In this document: positions 1 to 11,515 of the stretch, one piece after another
Layout: every line of letters starts with the position of its first letter
How positions within the stretch are numbered: position 1 is the stretch's first letter
Notes under the pieces: generated by a model
The model's input: the letters and a program-made list of their open reading frames with translations, nothing else
What the model was told of the DNA's origin: nothing
Database searches by the model: none
Program-made: the position numbers and the translations under genes
DNA from: Aurelia coerulea
Lineage: Eukaryota; Cnidaria; Scyphozoa; Semaeostomeae; Ulmaridae
Direction: 5' to 3'
DNA length: 64,000 nt
Assembly: GCA_039566865.1 (NCBI GenBank)
Contig: CM076952.1
Location: 13,226,501-13,290,500 of the forward strand

Positions 1-177
1 AAAATCATCAAAAGCAGTAAAATTTGGACGTCGAAGCCTCCTATTTTCGAATTTTTTCCTAGATTTTTAATTGTCACAGTTTACGTTCATTAAACTAAAG
101 CGTTTCAAAATGGCTGGAATTCTTTCATTTCACCCTATTATTCTAAATTAAACTCTGTTTCAGTACAGTAACTTTCA

Positions 178-926
178 CTGGGTGTCTCAAAAAAGTCTCC
201 CATTTTGACTAAAACAAAGGAACGACACGATAAGTTATCAGGACTTTCCGATTACACAGCTACATTTGTTGATCTTTAACTTGAATGCACATCTGTCATT
301 TGACAATTGTCCAGCAAACACCGGAGATACGAGTTCACCAAGTCAAAATTTACACTTCCCCTGAAACCAGGGCCTAACCGTCATGATTTGATATCACTGG
401 GTTTGCAAAAGAACTTTTTGAAAAGAATTATACCTTAAGATGCTTCAATTGTTCTAGAAATTACTTCTCTTTTGGGGAACAGGTTCTTGCATTGCATTTC
501 ATTGCAAACGTTACTGCTATCAAAGAATAGGAAACGGGGCAAATGCAGGCTCATTTTGGAGATGTGGATCAAGTTTATCATTCTTACTACATTTCATTCT
601 ATTCGCTTAATAATGGTCGTGGCAATGCGTCCATAATTCTTTTCAAAAGCAAAAACTGAAAAATTAAAGTTTACAGGTGCTTTGGAAAATGCCCATGATA
701 TCAAACCATGGCTAGGCCCTTTTTCAAAACCTCTGGCTCCAGGTGCACTATATAAATGTTGGCGTTGTGAGCCCGTATCTCCGGTATTTGGTGGACCATT
801 TTTATAGTGCAAGATACGTGCATTTATGTTGAAGATTAATGAAATGAACTATGAACTCAGAAAGTCCTGATTTCTTCTCGTTTGTTCCTTCCTCTAGTCA
901 AAAGGGGTACTTTTTTCTGAGATACA
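178..926. repeat. Hairpin (inverted-repeat) transposon-like element, copy 1
   Basis: The left arm (about 181-440) begins GGGTGTCTCAAAAAAG. The right arm (about 640-926) is its imperfect reverse complement, ending in TTTTTTCTGAGATAC. The arms share further blocks around the phrases 'cctctgg...cagg' and 'gacaatt...ccagcaaacaccgg'. The same arms recur at 4578-4800 and 10080-10530, so this is a dispersed family. No coding capacity is visible; small reading frames here are shadows of the repeat. The ends and target duplication are not resolved. Confidence 0.6.
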
Positions 927-1018
927 AAGTATAACTTTAAAATTGAGCACGAATCCAAGCGTTATCTGTCTTTCTAGCTCCTGACATACTCAACAACCAG
1001 GAAACAAATTAAGCAGTG

Positions 1019-1894
1019 TCATTCAGAATTGATTTTGTCCCAATTAATTGAGCAATCATTTGAGCTATCAGTTGTGATTGGACTGCACTGATTGCAATAT
1101 TTTGCACAACCATCTTTAGTTTGACGTACTGGTGACATTAAATTCAGTTCTGGATTAGATCTGTAGATTTCCTTCTGTTTGCGGATATTCTTTTTGTTTT
1201 TGCGGCATTTCTTCTCTGCGACTGTTGTCTTTGATTTCATATCTCTTACATTCGTTGAAGTACCAACGCCGTTTCGCTCATGTACATTGGTATCTTTGTT
1301 TTGAAGTTCATCTCCTGAACCCGCATTTCCCATGTCCCCACTAGAGCTCCGTGCCTTTGGTTGATAAATCCGTTGGTCCGGCTTTTTCTGCTTTGCTAAG
1401 ACCTTACTTTGGAGATCTTGAGCACTAGCTGACTTCACTGAACTAATAATATCATTTGCGCTTTGCAAGTGCTCTTGTGCTTCTTTTCCACAGTGTGTAC
1501 CAGAAGAGCTAACAAAAGCGGACACCTTGAAGCAAATATTATCTTCATTTTCATAAAATACCTTTTCATCTTCAATGATATTTGTCTCCTTTCCAATGGC
1601 AAGAGATTCCGAGCAACCTGCATCATTACATGGAATACTACTGTAGCCATCTTCAGTTATTTCTAAGTCGACATTGGAATCTCGAGGAAGCGAATCATCA
1701 GCGTTGATCCAGCTTAAGTCAAGGCCACCACCTTCTGGACGGCAACTTTCAACCAATTCATTTGCGTATCCTCGACGTATGCCTTTGAGCAAGGATCTGG
1801 CGAGTTTAGTTGCTTCTCCCTGCTGGTCATTAGCATCAAACAAGCCTTCGATTTTCTCCACAAAGCCAGCATCTCTTACATCATTCATTGAGGC
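1019..1894 (-). CDS. Host gene, 3'-most recognised exon; carries an exon-junction-complex-binding-like motif
   Basis: This is a minus-strand open exon of about 290 codons ending in TGA at 1019-1021. The 5' boundary is a strong acceptor (tttctctgtcttag|GCCTCAATG) at 1894, phase 0. It can join without a frame break to the donor at 4124 (GAC GAG|GTACTT). The encoded segment is hydrophilic and probably disordered, with a lysine-rich stretch near the C-terminus. It includes KKPDQRIYQPKAR about two-thirds along. That motif resembles the exon-junction-complex-binding motif of SMG6 (KKPDLQIYQPGRR-type) and of R3HCC1/R3HCC1L (PDxxLYVPKAR-type). I recognise no globular domain, no PIN domain and no clear R3H domain. 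A link to RNA surveillance is therefore inference from one short motif. The ATG at 1888 is probably internal, because the frame continues upstream through the splice site. Confidence 0.6.
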   Translation of the reverse strand, partial: ASMNDVRDAGFVEKIEGLFDANDQQGEATKLARSLLKGIRRGYANELVESCRPEGGGLDLSWINADDSLPRDSNVDLEITEDGYSSIPCNDAGCSESLAIGKETNIIEDEKVFYENEDNICFKVSAFVSSSGTHCGKEAQEHLQSANDIISSVKSASAQDLQSKVLAKQKKPDQRIYQPKARSSSGDMGNAGSGDELQNKDTNVHERNGVGTSTNVRDMKSKTTVAEKKCRKNKKNIRKQKEIYRSNPELNLMSPVRQTKDGCAKYCNQCSPITTDSSNDCSINWDKINSE

Positions 1895-3204
1895 CTAAGA
1901 CAGAGAAACTATGATACAATGTGTCGGAAAAGTAACAATTTTACTATCTTTGTGTCTGTCCGAGGAAACGGAAAAGGGACTCCTCCCCAAACTCAATAGT
2001 ACAAATGTTTGGCAACTTTCAAATACCACATTGACCACATTGGTTTCAAAACTGAAAAGCCAAACTAGCAAGACCTTAATTCTTTCAAAAGTCCTAACAG
2101 AAGGATGGCAAAATCTACCCACCATTTTCAATGCCATTTTTACACATTTAAGGGCCAAAGTCATCATTAAGAACTTCTTTCCATAGGTTCATACGTTGTG
2201 TTACCTAAATCAGCACAGCAAACAATGTCGTCAGTTCTAAGTCAATCTTTCATTTTTGCATTTTAAATTAAACTTCCAAAAATGTTGCTATTTCTGTATC
2301 CGCATTTTAACGAATAGGTGCAGCTGTTGATTCATCCTGTACTGTAACAAAGTTTGTGGAGACCGGGCTAGTAGTAAACAAGTTTTTCAAAAAAATAAAT
2401 TTTTCTTTGTTTCATGTTAAATTGTTATTTCTTGTAAGCTCCTGCTTTTACTATTCATCGCTGCTGCGTCACCACTATTCCTTCGTATTCGATCTCAATC
2501 TTTTAAATCTACTAATCGTACTTTATTTGATAACGGGCTTAGCTCGAACCGTCGTGGAATCATATGTGAAAACTGCTCCAATCTGCTCTATGTATGATTT
2601 ATTCTACTTTCATTGTTTACATTTAAGGAACACATCGCACAACAAGCATACACGAAGATTTTTTGTTCATTTTCCTCCTTACAAGACAGAAGGAAAATAT
2701 TTGCGATACCACCTTTGGCTACGTGAGGTTATTGGCTACCACACAGAAGGAGCTACTTGTTCAAAATCAGAAATATGAACATGAGTGTTAAGGCAAGTCT
2801 TCAGTCAATGGAATTGTCCAAGCAGGGAGATTTTTACCCAATAAAGTCCAATAGGGCAGAAATTTACCAAATTAAAAGTTGCTCAGTTGTAGCTTTCTAT
2901 TCAACTTCACAGCATTATTTTCTCTTTTAAACAACAGAATTTAGCCCGCTCGGAAAATCCCATAATGACTGAAAATCAGCCTTCACAAAGAAACTAACGC
3001 AAGTTTTAACAACGCTAGAAAAAACAAAACATCACACAAAATGATAGCTAAAACAATGACGTGTCGACACATCTCTTGCATCACAAACTTGTTAGATCAG
3101 GGATAATGAGGCTTGCAATCCATAAAAGACACTTTTTGAAGGTTAGCTAGTGACAAGTAAATGTTTTGCCACGGCCCCCTGAAGAGCAGTTCTTATGGAC
3201 TGAC

Positions 3205-3240
3205 TAAATAAATAAAAATGAATGAATGAATGAATGAAAA
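3205..3240. repeat. TAAA/TGAA simple repeat
   Basis: A short run of AAATAAATAA is followed by four to five copies of TGAA. Such tails mark the 3' ends of many non-LTR retrotransposons in this window (compare 24069-24125). The preceding 100 bp may therefore be a LINE 3' untranslated remnant on the plus strand; no coding part is left. Confidence 0.6.
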
Positions 3241-3530
3241 GCGCTTTTTAACAAGACTTTTCTCAACAAACTATAACCGAAATTGTGATGTTCTTTCACT
3301 TTAAAGATGAAACAAAGGGGGGGGGGGGCATTGTCTGACAAGCAGAATTGGGCACAATTTTTTCGGTAATGATTTAAATTCTATTTTTATATTCAATGTG
3401 AAAATTTACAAAAACGAAGTACTTAAAACTATACATTCACATTATTTAACTACATAACTAAGATGATAACCCGGGAAGCAACAACACATGACTATCCCAG
3501 CGTCATTACATAGAACATTAAATTAAATTA

Positions 3531-3820
3531 CATCTAAATATACAATTACAAAAAGCTGCATATAAACGATGTTTACTTAAAAATACAGACAAACGAAAAT
3601 GGAAACAAAAATGAAAGGACTTTCAGGCTGCTTTGTGGCTGTATGACGTGAAACAAAGATTTGATCTATCTTAAACATCTAAATATACGATTACGAAAAG
3701 CTACATATAAACGATGTTTACTTAAAAATACAGACAAATGAAAATGGAAACAAAAATGAAAGGACTTTCAGGCTGCTTTGTGGCTGTATGGCGTGAAACA
3801 AAGATTTGATCTATCTTAAA
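3531..3820. repeat. Tandem duplication, two units of 145 bp
   Basis: Units 3531-3675 and 3676-3820 are adjacent and the same length, with only a handful of substitutions (for example acaatt/acgatt and gacgtg/ggcgtg). They sit directly downstream, in the minus sense, of a LINE C-terminal coding remnant. They are most likely a length-variable block in that element's 3' untranslated region. Confidence 0.85.
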
Positions 3821-3965
3821 CAAACCGACCTGTTTTGTGGATGAAATCTAAAGTCAGTTCGAGTATACTTTATTAGCGTCATTTGAAAGGTCTTTATCAC
3901 CATATAACAAAATTTGTACAAGAACTTTGTTAGAAAGGCTGTTGATTTCAAAAAATGGTCGTAAT
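3821..3965 (-). mobile_element. LINE family A, C-terminal remnant
   Basis: On the minus strand this reads as a decayed copy of the last 45 or so residues of the 19276-22076 element: an LLYGDKDLSNDANK block, then stops, then a segment resembling the family's FIKxxGRF ending. In-frame stops show it is dead. The 3' side is the duplicated 145-bp block. The 5' side is lost, as usual for a truncated insertion. It lies in an intron of the host gene in the same orientation. Confidence 0.7.
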
Positions 3966-4123
3966 GCAACTGATTTACATTCTGCTGGTCCATGTTAGAG
4001 ATGCTTGTCATGCAAATGTTTGAGACGAGACCAAACAGTAAATTTTCGATTTTCTGCCAAAGAATGTGCTTTCTTTACCACTCGATAGAAAACCGTAAAT
4101 CAAAGAACATTTGGAAGAAGTAC

Positions 4124-4563
4124 CTCGTCAGTCCTTTGATCAGCCATGTCAGGGTTCTCTGATTGTTGCTCATCTCTTGCAGCAGCAATTGAAATGGCTT
4201 CGTCATTAGGATGCTTTCTTCTTATTGTAACTTGAGATTCCCCCATTGTCCGATGTTCTAAGTTAATTTTTGTATGTCGTTCTTGTTCTTCAGCTGCTTC
4301 GCCTTTATCCATACGTTCCATTGACTCATCATTGACAACATGACATTTTCCTGTGTTTCCTGGCAACTCTCCAGAGCTCGGTGATTCTTGTAGCTTTGCA
4401 GATGTTACTGGACAGGCGCAGGATGCATCCGGGCGAGTGCTTCTAGACACTGTACTTCGTTTAGAAGTATTCGTTGTTGCTGCATCGTCCTTGAGCGTTG
4501 AAGCAAGATTTTCCACTGAAATGCCCACCGAAGAGACATTAGCGTCACAGTTACTTGTCTTTC
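4124..4563 (-). CDS. Host gene, internal exon
   Basis: This open minus-strand segment of 440 bp runs from an acceptor with a T-rich tract (cctttttttgtag|GAAAGAC) to a donor GAG|GTACTT. The 5' phase needs one base from the preceding exon. The 3' phase is 0 and matches the exon starting at 1894. The protein is Ser/Thr/Glu-rich and low in hydrophobics, so it is probably disordered, with no recognisable domain. The phase also fits the candidate exon at 44783-45044, which ends in phase 1. A hairpin repeat begins only about 15 bp upstream of the acceptor, so part of the polypyrimidine tract may be repeat-derived. The exon call rests on splice signals and openness, not on homology. Confidence 0.5.
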
Positions 4564-4577
4564 CTACAAAAAAAGGT

Positions 4578-4800
4578 ACCGGTTATCTAAAAAAACTTTT
4601 GACTGGAGAAAGGAGCAAAACAATAGAATATTAGGACTTAGTAAGTCCACAGCTAAATTCGTTAATCTTCAAATTAAATGCGCGTACTTTGTATTAAAAA
4701 AATCGTCCATAAAACAAATGCGGTACGACTTTACGAAGGACAAATTTAGAGTGCACCTGAAACCAGAGGTTTTGAAAAGAGCCTAGAGCCCCATCGCCCT
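4578..4800. repeat. Hairpin element copy 2, left arm
   Basis: This matches the left arm of the 178-926 element, with the same order of landmarks: a GTTATCT-AAAAAAAC-TTTTGACT start, GACTTAGTAAGTCC, then CACCTGAAACCAGAGGTTTTGAAAAG. Its reverse-complement partner lies at 10080-10530. The intervening 5 kb is largely the LINE complex at 5085-9370, which would thus have inserted into this hairpin. Confidence 0.5.
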
Positions 4801-5084
4801 GTTCCGATCACTGACTGCTGTAAGGGTTTTTCGAGTACAATCTTTTGATGTTTGTTTACAAGGGGAATGGGTCCTGCAATTAAAAATGCGTGCGAAAAAA
4901 TACTTTGCTGTTGCCATGAGCTTCAAGTTCAGACATGGTTTAGTTTTTTGGGCGTTTGGATCCAGCGAGATGGGAAGCTTAAAACGACCTTCCTGCGATG
5001 GAATCGTAAGTAGTCGCCATTTTTCCATTCGTGTTTCCTTGCAGCAATTACATTTTCTCTTGTTCTCTGCTACTGGTCACTAGA

Positions 5085-8000
5085 ACCGCAGTCAAAACAT
5101 TTTAAACCTTTACTCCAACTTTCAAGGACTCAGCAGTTCTGACGCAACTAATTTATTTACAAAAAAGTTGTCTGATCTGCTCTCCCTGCATGTTCCTAAC
5201 TCAGAAGTTTTATGTAATCCAAAAGATCCGCCCTAGATAACCAATGACGTAAAAAAGGCTGTTCGAAGGAAACATAAAGCTCATCGTAAGTTTCTAAAAA
5301 ATGGGAGAAATATAAGGGATCACGAAAGGGCAAAGGCTGTTCGAAATGAAGCAACAAGGACCATTGAACACGCAAAGGAGCGATACTTTTGTGAGCTGGG
5401 GCAAAAAGTGTGTGACCCTTCAAGGGGTGCAAAAGCCTACTGGGAAACAATTAAGAAGATCTTAAATAAGAAAAAGGTAACATGCATCCCACCACTCATC
5501 GAGAATGACCTCACCAACTTCCAGGATAAAGCTGTAATTTTCAATGATCTTTTCGTCAAACAATGTTCCCTAATAGACAACGAAAGCCAGATTGCTGAGT
5601 CGTTGCCAAAAAGGACACAGTCTAAGTTAAGGGGCATCGAAATTCCGCTAGAAAAAATCGTACGACTGATAAATCAGTTGGACAATAAAAAGCAAATGGT
5701 TGTGATGAAAATTCAATTCGAATGCTAAAATTATGTGCTCATGAATGCAGTATACGATTGAAAATAATTTATGATACGAGTTTGGAAACAGATCATTACC
5801 CAGCCTTGTGGAAAAGGGCGAATGTAGCCCAGTTCATAAAAAGGGTGACCGTCATTTCATTTCATTCATTTTACAATATTTATACAGGTTAAAATAGGAT
5901 TCACATATAAATTTGTTTTTCAACCTGACCTGTTTAAACAAAAAGAAAAAACCTAAGCACTAAAACTAAGAACAAAAGAAATTTACATGCCTAATTTACA
6001 ATATTATACAAAACTAAGACTAATTAATAAAATAAAAGTTGTCCCCGTCTATAATTGTCCCTTGAAGGTTTTCAGGGAGGGTGCCAATTTTGTCTCTCTT
6101 TCTAGGTTGTTCCACAGTTTCGTACCGCGATAAGAAAAGCCTTTTGGCCATTGATAGTTTTTAGGAACGGTATCTTCAGAGCAGTTTATGACGAGCGCAG
6201 AAACCGCTCTCTACCGTCCGAACATTTTATGAATAATTTGTTCAAGTAGTCTGGGGCAAGCAAATTCAAAGATTTATAAGTTAGCGTGGCTGTCTCTTTT
6301 CTTACAAGATTTCTGATATTTGACCAGCCAAGATTCTCAATTATCGGAGCAGCAGAAGCATCGTATCGGCTGCTCATTACAATTCTTGCAGCTCTATTTT
6401 GGATCTTTTGCAAGGCGTCAATTTTTGATTCGCTACAGCAGCCCCAAACAGAACAACAGTAATTCAAATGGGGCTCAACAATTCCTCTATACATTTTGTT
6501 GAGTACGTCATATGGAAGATATTTCTTAGAATACTTAATAAGTCCAAGGGCTCGATTTGCCTTGGTCTTGATAGTGTCAATATGTTTGTCCCAATTAAGT
6601 TGACTGTCTATCTGAACACCTAGGTATCTTGTATTAGTCAAGTTAAGACTAACTACAGACCAATCTCTCTTCTTCCAATATGTGGCAAAATTTTTGAAAA
6701 AATCATCTTTGATGAAGTATAGAAGCACTTGACTGAAAATAATTTAATTTCTACTCATCAATCTGGCTTTCGGCCTGGTGACTCCACCATAAACCAGCTG
6801 CTGCTGATAAAGCATGAAATAAAGCAGGCTTTTGAAAATCATCAGGAGACCCGCGCTGTTTTTCTTGATATATCAAAAGCCTTTGACAAGGTTTGGCATG
6901 AAAGCCTTTTACTTAAACTCAAATCAAATGGGATTGATGGACAGCTTTACTTTTTGATTGAAAATTTTCTTTATAGCAGGTACTAAAGAGTAGCTTTGAA
7001 CGAAAAGCATCTCCATGGGAGCGTGTTTCAGCCGGTGTTCCTCAGGGATCTGTCCTAGGGTCACTCTTCTTCCTCGTATACATAAATGACTTTGCTGAAA
7101 GAGCAACATGTAAAGTTAAATTTTTTGCCGATGACACATCTATGTTTCAAGTAGTTTCTGATGTGGATACGACAGCAGACCTGGCTATTATACAAAATTG
7201 GGCCTTTCAATGGAAAATGAGTTTCAACCCTGATCCAACAAAGCAAACAAAGGAAGTTATGTTCTCGACAAAACGGCAAAAGCAACGGCACCCCCTTCTG
7301 ATTTTCAATGACCATCAAATAGTTTCTGTTAACAGCCACAAGCGTTTTTGGTCTGATTTTAGATGAAAAACTTACCTTTGCTGAGCACGTTCAAGAAGCA
7401 ATTACAAAAGCTAAAAGGGGAATCGGAATTATTCGCTTTTTATCAAAATATGTTCCGAGAAATGTACTTGACCAAATGTATAAGCTATATGTTAGACCAC
7501 ATCTTGATTACGGTGATATAATTTACCATGATCAAAGCATATCCCATTCTCATAAATTAGAATTAACCCAATATAAGGCAGCACTAGCTGTTAGTGGAGC
7601 GTAGAAGGGTACAAACAAGGACAGGCTACTCAAGGAGCTCGGCTGGGAGACGCTAAGTAACAGACGATGGTACCGCAGATTATGTCTATTTTACAAGATT
7701 GTCAACAATCAGACTCGCCAGTATTTGCGCGATTATATCCCCGATGAAAATGCTATACAATACAATTTACGTCGTCCCACTTTTCTTAGAACGGGTACAT
7801 CACATACGTTAAGATTCTCGAAAAGTGTTTTTCCATTTTGCATCAAAGCATGGAATAACATTCGCCCCGATATCCGAAATGCTCCGACCATATCCTCGTT
7901 TAAAAAGCTACTTATTTCTAATATTCGCCCCACTCAAAAATCGTTGCACGGCATTACCAACCGTAGTGAGTCATCCACTATAACAAGACTTCGAGTCCAT

Positions 8001-8303
8001 TTCTCGAATTTAAATGAACATAGATTCGATCATAACTTTGCTTGTAAAAGTCCCATGTGTAAATGTGATTTAGGAGTCGAGTCTACGATCCACTATTTCC
8101 TGCACTGCCGCCAATACACACTTCACAGAAAGAACCTGCCAGATAAGATATCTGATATAGTTGGCAACGACATAACTCAACTGCCTGACGGCCATTTATC
8201 TGATCTTCTTCTTTTTGGAAGTAATGCTTATTACGAGAAAGCTAACGAAATGATACTAAAATGTACTGTTGAATTTGTCAAGCAAACTAAACGATTTCAA
8301 TGA
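5085..8303 (+). pseudogene. LINE family A retrotransposon, degenerate, interrupted at 5855-6636
   Basis: This is a non-LTR retrotransposon (jockey/CR1-like) reading frame missing its endonuclease. It starts in the endonuclease-RT linker: PP-stop-ITNDVKKAVRRKH aligns with APWITQNVKNFLRKKN of the 19276-22076 element, so W has become a stop. The RT core continues through NYRPISLLP (6651), SGFRPGDST, FLDISKAFDKVWH, AGVPQGS and the catalytic FADDTS (7122-7139). It then runs to a C-terminal Cys/His block (MCKCDL...HYFLHC) and ends FVKQTKRFQ-stop at 8303. There are at least two W-to-stop changes (near 5234 and 7604) and several frameshifts (near 5690, 6980 and 7350). It is inactive. A second LINE piece abuts its 3' untranslated region at about 8505. 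Confidence 0.85.
5855..6636 (-). mobile_element. LINE family C, 5'-truncated, nested antisense in LINE A
   Basis: This 782-bp insertion is flanked by GTCA at 5851-5854 and 6637-6640. Removing it with one GTCA restores the host LINE frame across G-D-R-Q-V-K-T-N-Y-R-P, the conserved RT block. The insert encodes, on the minus strand, only the post-RT thumb region: TRYLGVQIDSQLNWDKHI, RALGLIKYSKKYLP and HLNYCCSVWGC. A frameshift precedes a KLWNNL-type ending. Its 3' tail is (TGAA)n-like at about 5855-5875. A related copy lies at 54480-55466. Confidence 0.85.
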
Positions 8304-8504
8304 GTTTTGGTCATTGTCTCCTATATCTGGTAGGTTGAATTCTATGGCCTTGGACTGCAACGATGGCGTATGCATTGTTTGTACTTTGTACTGTATTGTA
8401 ATTTCTATTTTATGTATGGTTTTGTCCCTAAGGGCGATTTTGCCCTCCCCTCTGGTGAGCTACGGGCTTCCGTTGATCGGGGCTTGTCTCTCGCTTGTCT
8501 CTTT

Positions 8505-9079
8505 AATTTACAATTGCTAATGACTGAAGTCTTTAAGACAAAATTGAGCCTTAATCCCAGCTTCATGAAGGACATTTTCGCTGAAAAACAAGTTTCTTAT
8601 GGGATAAGAGGCTGCCATAACCTATCCTTGCCACAAGCACGCACTACGTGCTATGGCTTAGAGACAATATCGTTCCTTGGGTGTAGATTATGGCAGGCAC
8701 TTCCCAATGACCTAAAACAGTCAGATACTCTCTCCAGTTTCAAAAGGAAAATCAAAACCTGGAGGGGAGAGGAATGTAATTGTAAAATATGCAGACCTTT
8801 CGTGGCACAGGTTGGGTTCTTGAGTTGATATTAAATTTTCTGCTGTATTTACCGAAAAAAAAGTAAGAAAACATTGTAAATATTAAAAGCATTGTAAAAA
8901 TCTGTAAAATGTGTCTGTATTTAATCATTCGGAATTTTATTTATTTTTTACTTTTTTCTTACAAATTTTACTTTTTTAGATAGTAGGCTTGAATTAGCTC
9001 TTAGTTATAGCTATTGTATCTATATGTATATATGTCTTTGTAGGCCTACTTTAAATAAATTGATAATAATAATAATAAT
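8505..9079 (+). mobile_element. LINE family B, 3' fragment with (AAT)n tail
   Basis: This is the C-terminal end of a second LINE family: NLQLLMTE, LNPSFMKDIF, a LWQALPNDLKQS block and the family signature CKICRPF...GFL before the stop at 8826. It closely matches the C-terminus encoded at 31644-32335. The 3' untranslated region ends in TAAATAAATTG(ATA)n at about 9060-9079. It is 5'-truncated and joined directly to the 3' untranslated region of the family-A element. CTTGTCTCTT occurs at 8497-8506 and again at 9235-9244 and could be a target duplication, but the downstream 150 bp would then need explaining. Confidence 0.8.
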
Positions 9080-10079
9080 GGAGGGTAGAGTTGCCCTAAG
9101 CTGAATTTGCACTTGGGGCGCCGTTCTTGACGCTCCTTGGACCTATAAAGTGCGGCAAAACGGCAAAGTTGGATTGACCTGGTTTTGCTGCGTGCGCTGC
9201 ATCGAAAGATCGCCTCAAGTATAAATTCGGCCCTTGTCTCTTATTAGTAGTGTAAAGTTGATTTTATTTGTAAATAGATGGTTAATTTGTGATGTTGTGT
9301 GTGGAGGTGACTAGATAACGTTATGTTTCTTTGGCTCCACCTCAACAATAATTAACTTTGAGTTTTGTTTCTTGTATTTCAAATTTTAATGATATAGAAA
9401 AAAAACCTCTCCAAATGGATATTTACAGAAAAAGTTCGGTCATAATATCTCCTGCTTGCCAGCTGGGGGTAAAGTTCTAACTGTAGTCAGATAGGCTATA
9501 GATCGCCCTCTTCCGATCACGAGGAGTGAATGGATTCTCTCTCAATGAAGAGAGAGGATAAACAAAGAAATAAAGGTGAAATAAACAAAGAAACCTCACT
9601 AGGGGGCTTCATCGCATTTGGATGAAGCGTGAGGTAGGGTTTGAATTAATTCCAGGGGCATTGAAGTATGGGAGGGAGGTTATGCTAGAATTTTGCCAGT
9701 TATCTTGTACAAGCCTGTAACTTTCAGTTGTAAATTGCTTACGGTGTTATTAAAAGAAAAAAGAGGCAAAATGTTACTTATCAAACGATAACATGAGCTA
9801 AATATCTGCTGTTATGTGCATGGCATCCATTTCAATTGGAAACTGCGCTTTCTTGAGCCTTCTGCAGTGGTGCTGCTTAAAATTCATGCTTGCACTTGCG
9901 TGATCCGAACAAGGCGATGGAATGAAGATATTGCGATTTTATCGCTGTGTTTTTCACAACGATTTCACGGAAGACGGTGGCTAAAGGTACAATAACTGGT
10001 TTCTATATTTCAAACTATGAAATTAGGAATAATTCAATAGCAATAACTTTTCCGATAAAATTTTCTTAAGCCAAGTAAC
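9080..10079. other. No gene recognised; possible LINE 3' untranslated remnant
   Basis: No convincing coding segment. At 9300-9345 a GTGGAGGTGAC...GGCTCCACC hairpin followed by A/T-rich sequence resembles the 3' stem-loop of LINE elements. It may be the displaced 3' end of the family-A copy at 5085-8303. The rest is unassigned AT-rich DNA. Confidence 0.3.
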
Positions 10080-10530
10080 TCAAGGTTTCTCTTCACGTGT
10101 TATGAATGAAAAACCCGTGGCACATCTCCGAAATAAGCGGTGCATGTGCTCCTTTAACCTCTTTTTTGATACCAATAACGTTTGCAATGGAATGCGACGC
10201 AAGGATGGATTCTTGAAAAGAAAAGTAATATCAAGAACAATGGAAGCATCTCAAAGTATAATTCTTTTCAAAATTAAAACCTAAAAATTGAAGTTAAAAA
10301 TTCTTTTGCAAACTGACTGCCCGTGATATCTGATCATATGGCTAGGCCCTTTCATAAAACCTCTGGTTTCAGGCACACGCTAAATATTGACCTTGCAAGC
10401 TCAGACCTCCGGTGTTTGGTGGACAATTCTAAAATGTGCATTCAAGTTGAAGATAAAAAGTGCAGATATTTTCTCGGAAAGTCCCGATTACTTTATCCAA
10501 TCAAAAGGGGGTATTTTTTGTTAGACACCT
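10080..10530. repeat. Hairpin element copy 2, right arm
   Basis: This is collinear with the right half of the 178-926 element: GCTAGGCCCTTTCATAAAACC, then CCTCTGGTTTCAGG, then CCGGTGTTTGGTGGACAATT, ending AATCAAAAGGGGGTATTTTTTG. It is the reverse complement of 4578-4800, so the LINE complex probably split a single hairpin element. Confidence 0.5.
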
Positions 10531-11515
10531 GGTATTTTATGTCAAGAAGCAGTAATGGTTACTCCTTCAAGCCTTCATTATACAGAGTGTCCCAAAAGTG
10601 TTCTGTTCAGTTCAGTTTAATTTCAACATTCTACTGCATACAAAAATCTCTTTGAAACAACATACAACTAACTAGAGTAGCGTCGCCCATTATGGCCGGT
10701 CGCCCATTATGGCCGGCTAGCAAGAGAAATTAAATTTAAGGGGACTGACGACTAGGAATAAAATTGCAATTGCGCGGGAAATCTTCGCTGACATCTGTTT
10801 TATCATGATTTCACCTTCACTGAAGTTTCAGTTCATTTGCACTGAAACCCGAGGAGATGGTTTGTGCATATCTCTAATTGATTCTTTCAAGTATTGCAAA
10901 TTTCATGATTCTATTTACATTCCTTCCTTCTTTTTCGTTCGCTCGGCACCTTGCGGTTTGAAATTTTTCAAATATGCTTTGATTTTTCAGAAGTCCTGGC
11001 ATAACGGAATAACCAGTAGGACCGGACCCTAACGGACCAGACCCTCGGGGAATACCCATTACTTTCCTTCCAGCGTTTGTTTGCAATGATTAAATGGCGG
11101 CCAACACAGAAGTTTCGCTCCAAAGTAAGATAAGGCAGTCACTGCTGTATGTAAATTCTACCTTCTGGATTCCACAACAAACGCAAAAAGGATGGTATTT
11201 CAAATCTTCTAACCAGGGGACAAACTTTGGTCCAGCCTCAACCCATTGCCCACTGGGCCTAAGCATTTAACTACATGGCCTAAATATTTCACCTCTGCCT
11301 TGCTTGGTGATTCAAGTTATTGCAATGACGTCGTGATGCCAGCCACGTTGTATTCCATCTCCACAATCTCAATTTCTGGACTTGATTCTGGCTTCTCCAT
11401 TCTCTTTGCAAGTTAGTTTGGGACAGCAAAATCATTTAGCAGGCAGCTTTTTGATAACGTATTTGTTCGTAATGTTTATTTTGAAGGTGGTAATTGGCAG
11501 ATATATGGGGTAAGG

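Larger units (their letters stand above)
1895..4123 (-). other. Intron of the host gene, containing LINE and simple-repeat debris
   Basis: This lies between two phase-compatible minus-strand exons (donor at 4123-4122, acceptor AG at 1896-1895). It holds a LINE 3' remnant with a duplicated 145-bp block and a (TGAA)n tail. About 1.3 kb (1900-3200) has no recognisable gene. A plus-strand reading frame of about 140 codons at 2356-2778 has no motif I recognise and is left uncalled. Confidence 0.5.

Noticed and set aside
594..812. 72-codon minus frame
   Set aside because: Lies within the arm of a dispersed hairpin repeat whose other copies do not keep the frame open.
2356..2778. 140-codon plus-strand open frame
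   Set aside because: AT-rich, no domain or splice context, opposite to the host gene and inside its intron. Not supported as a gene.
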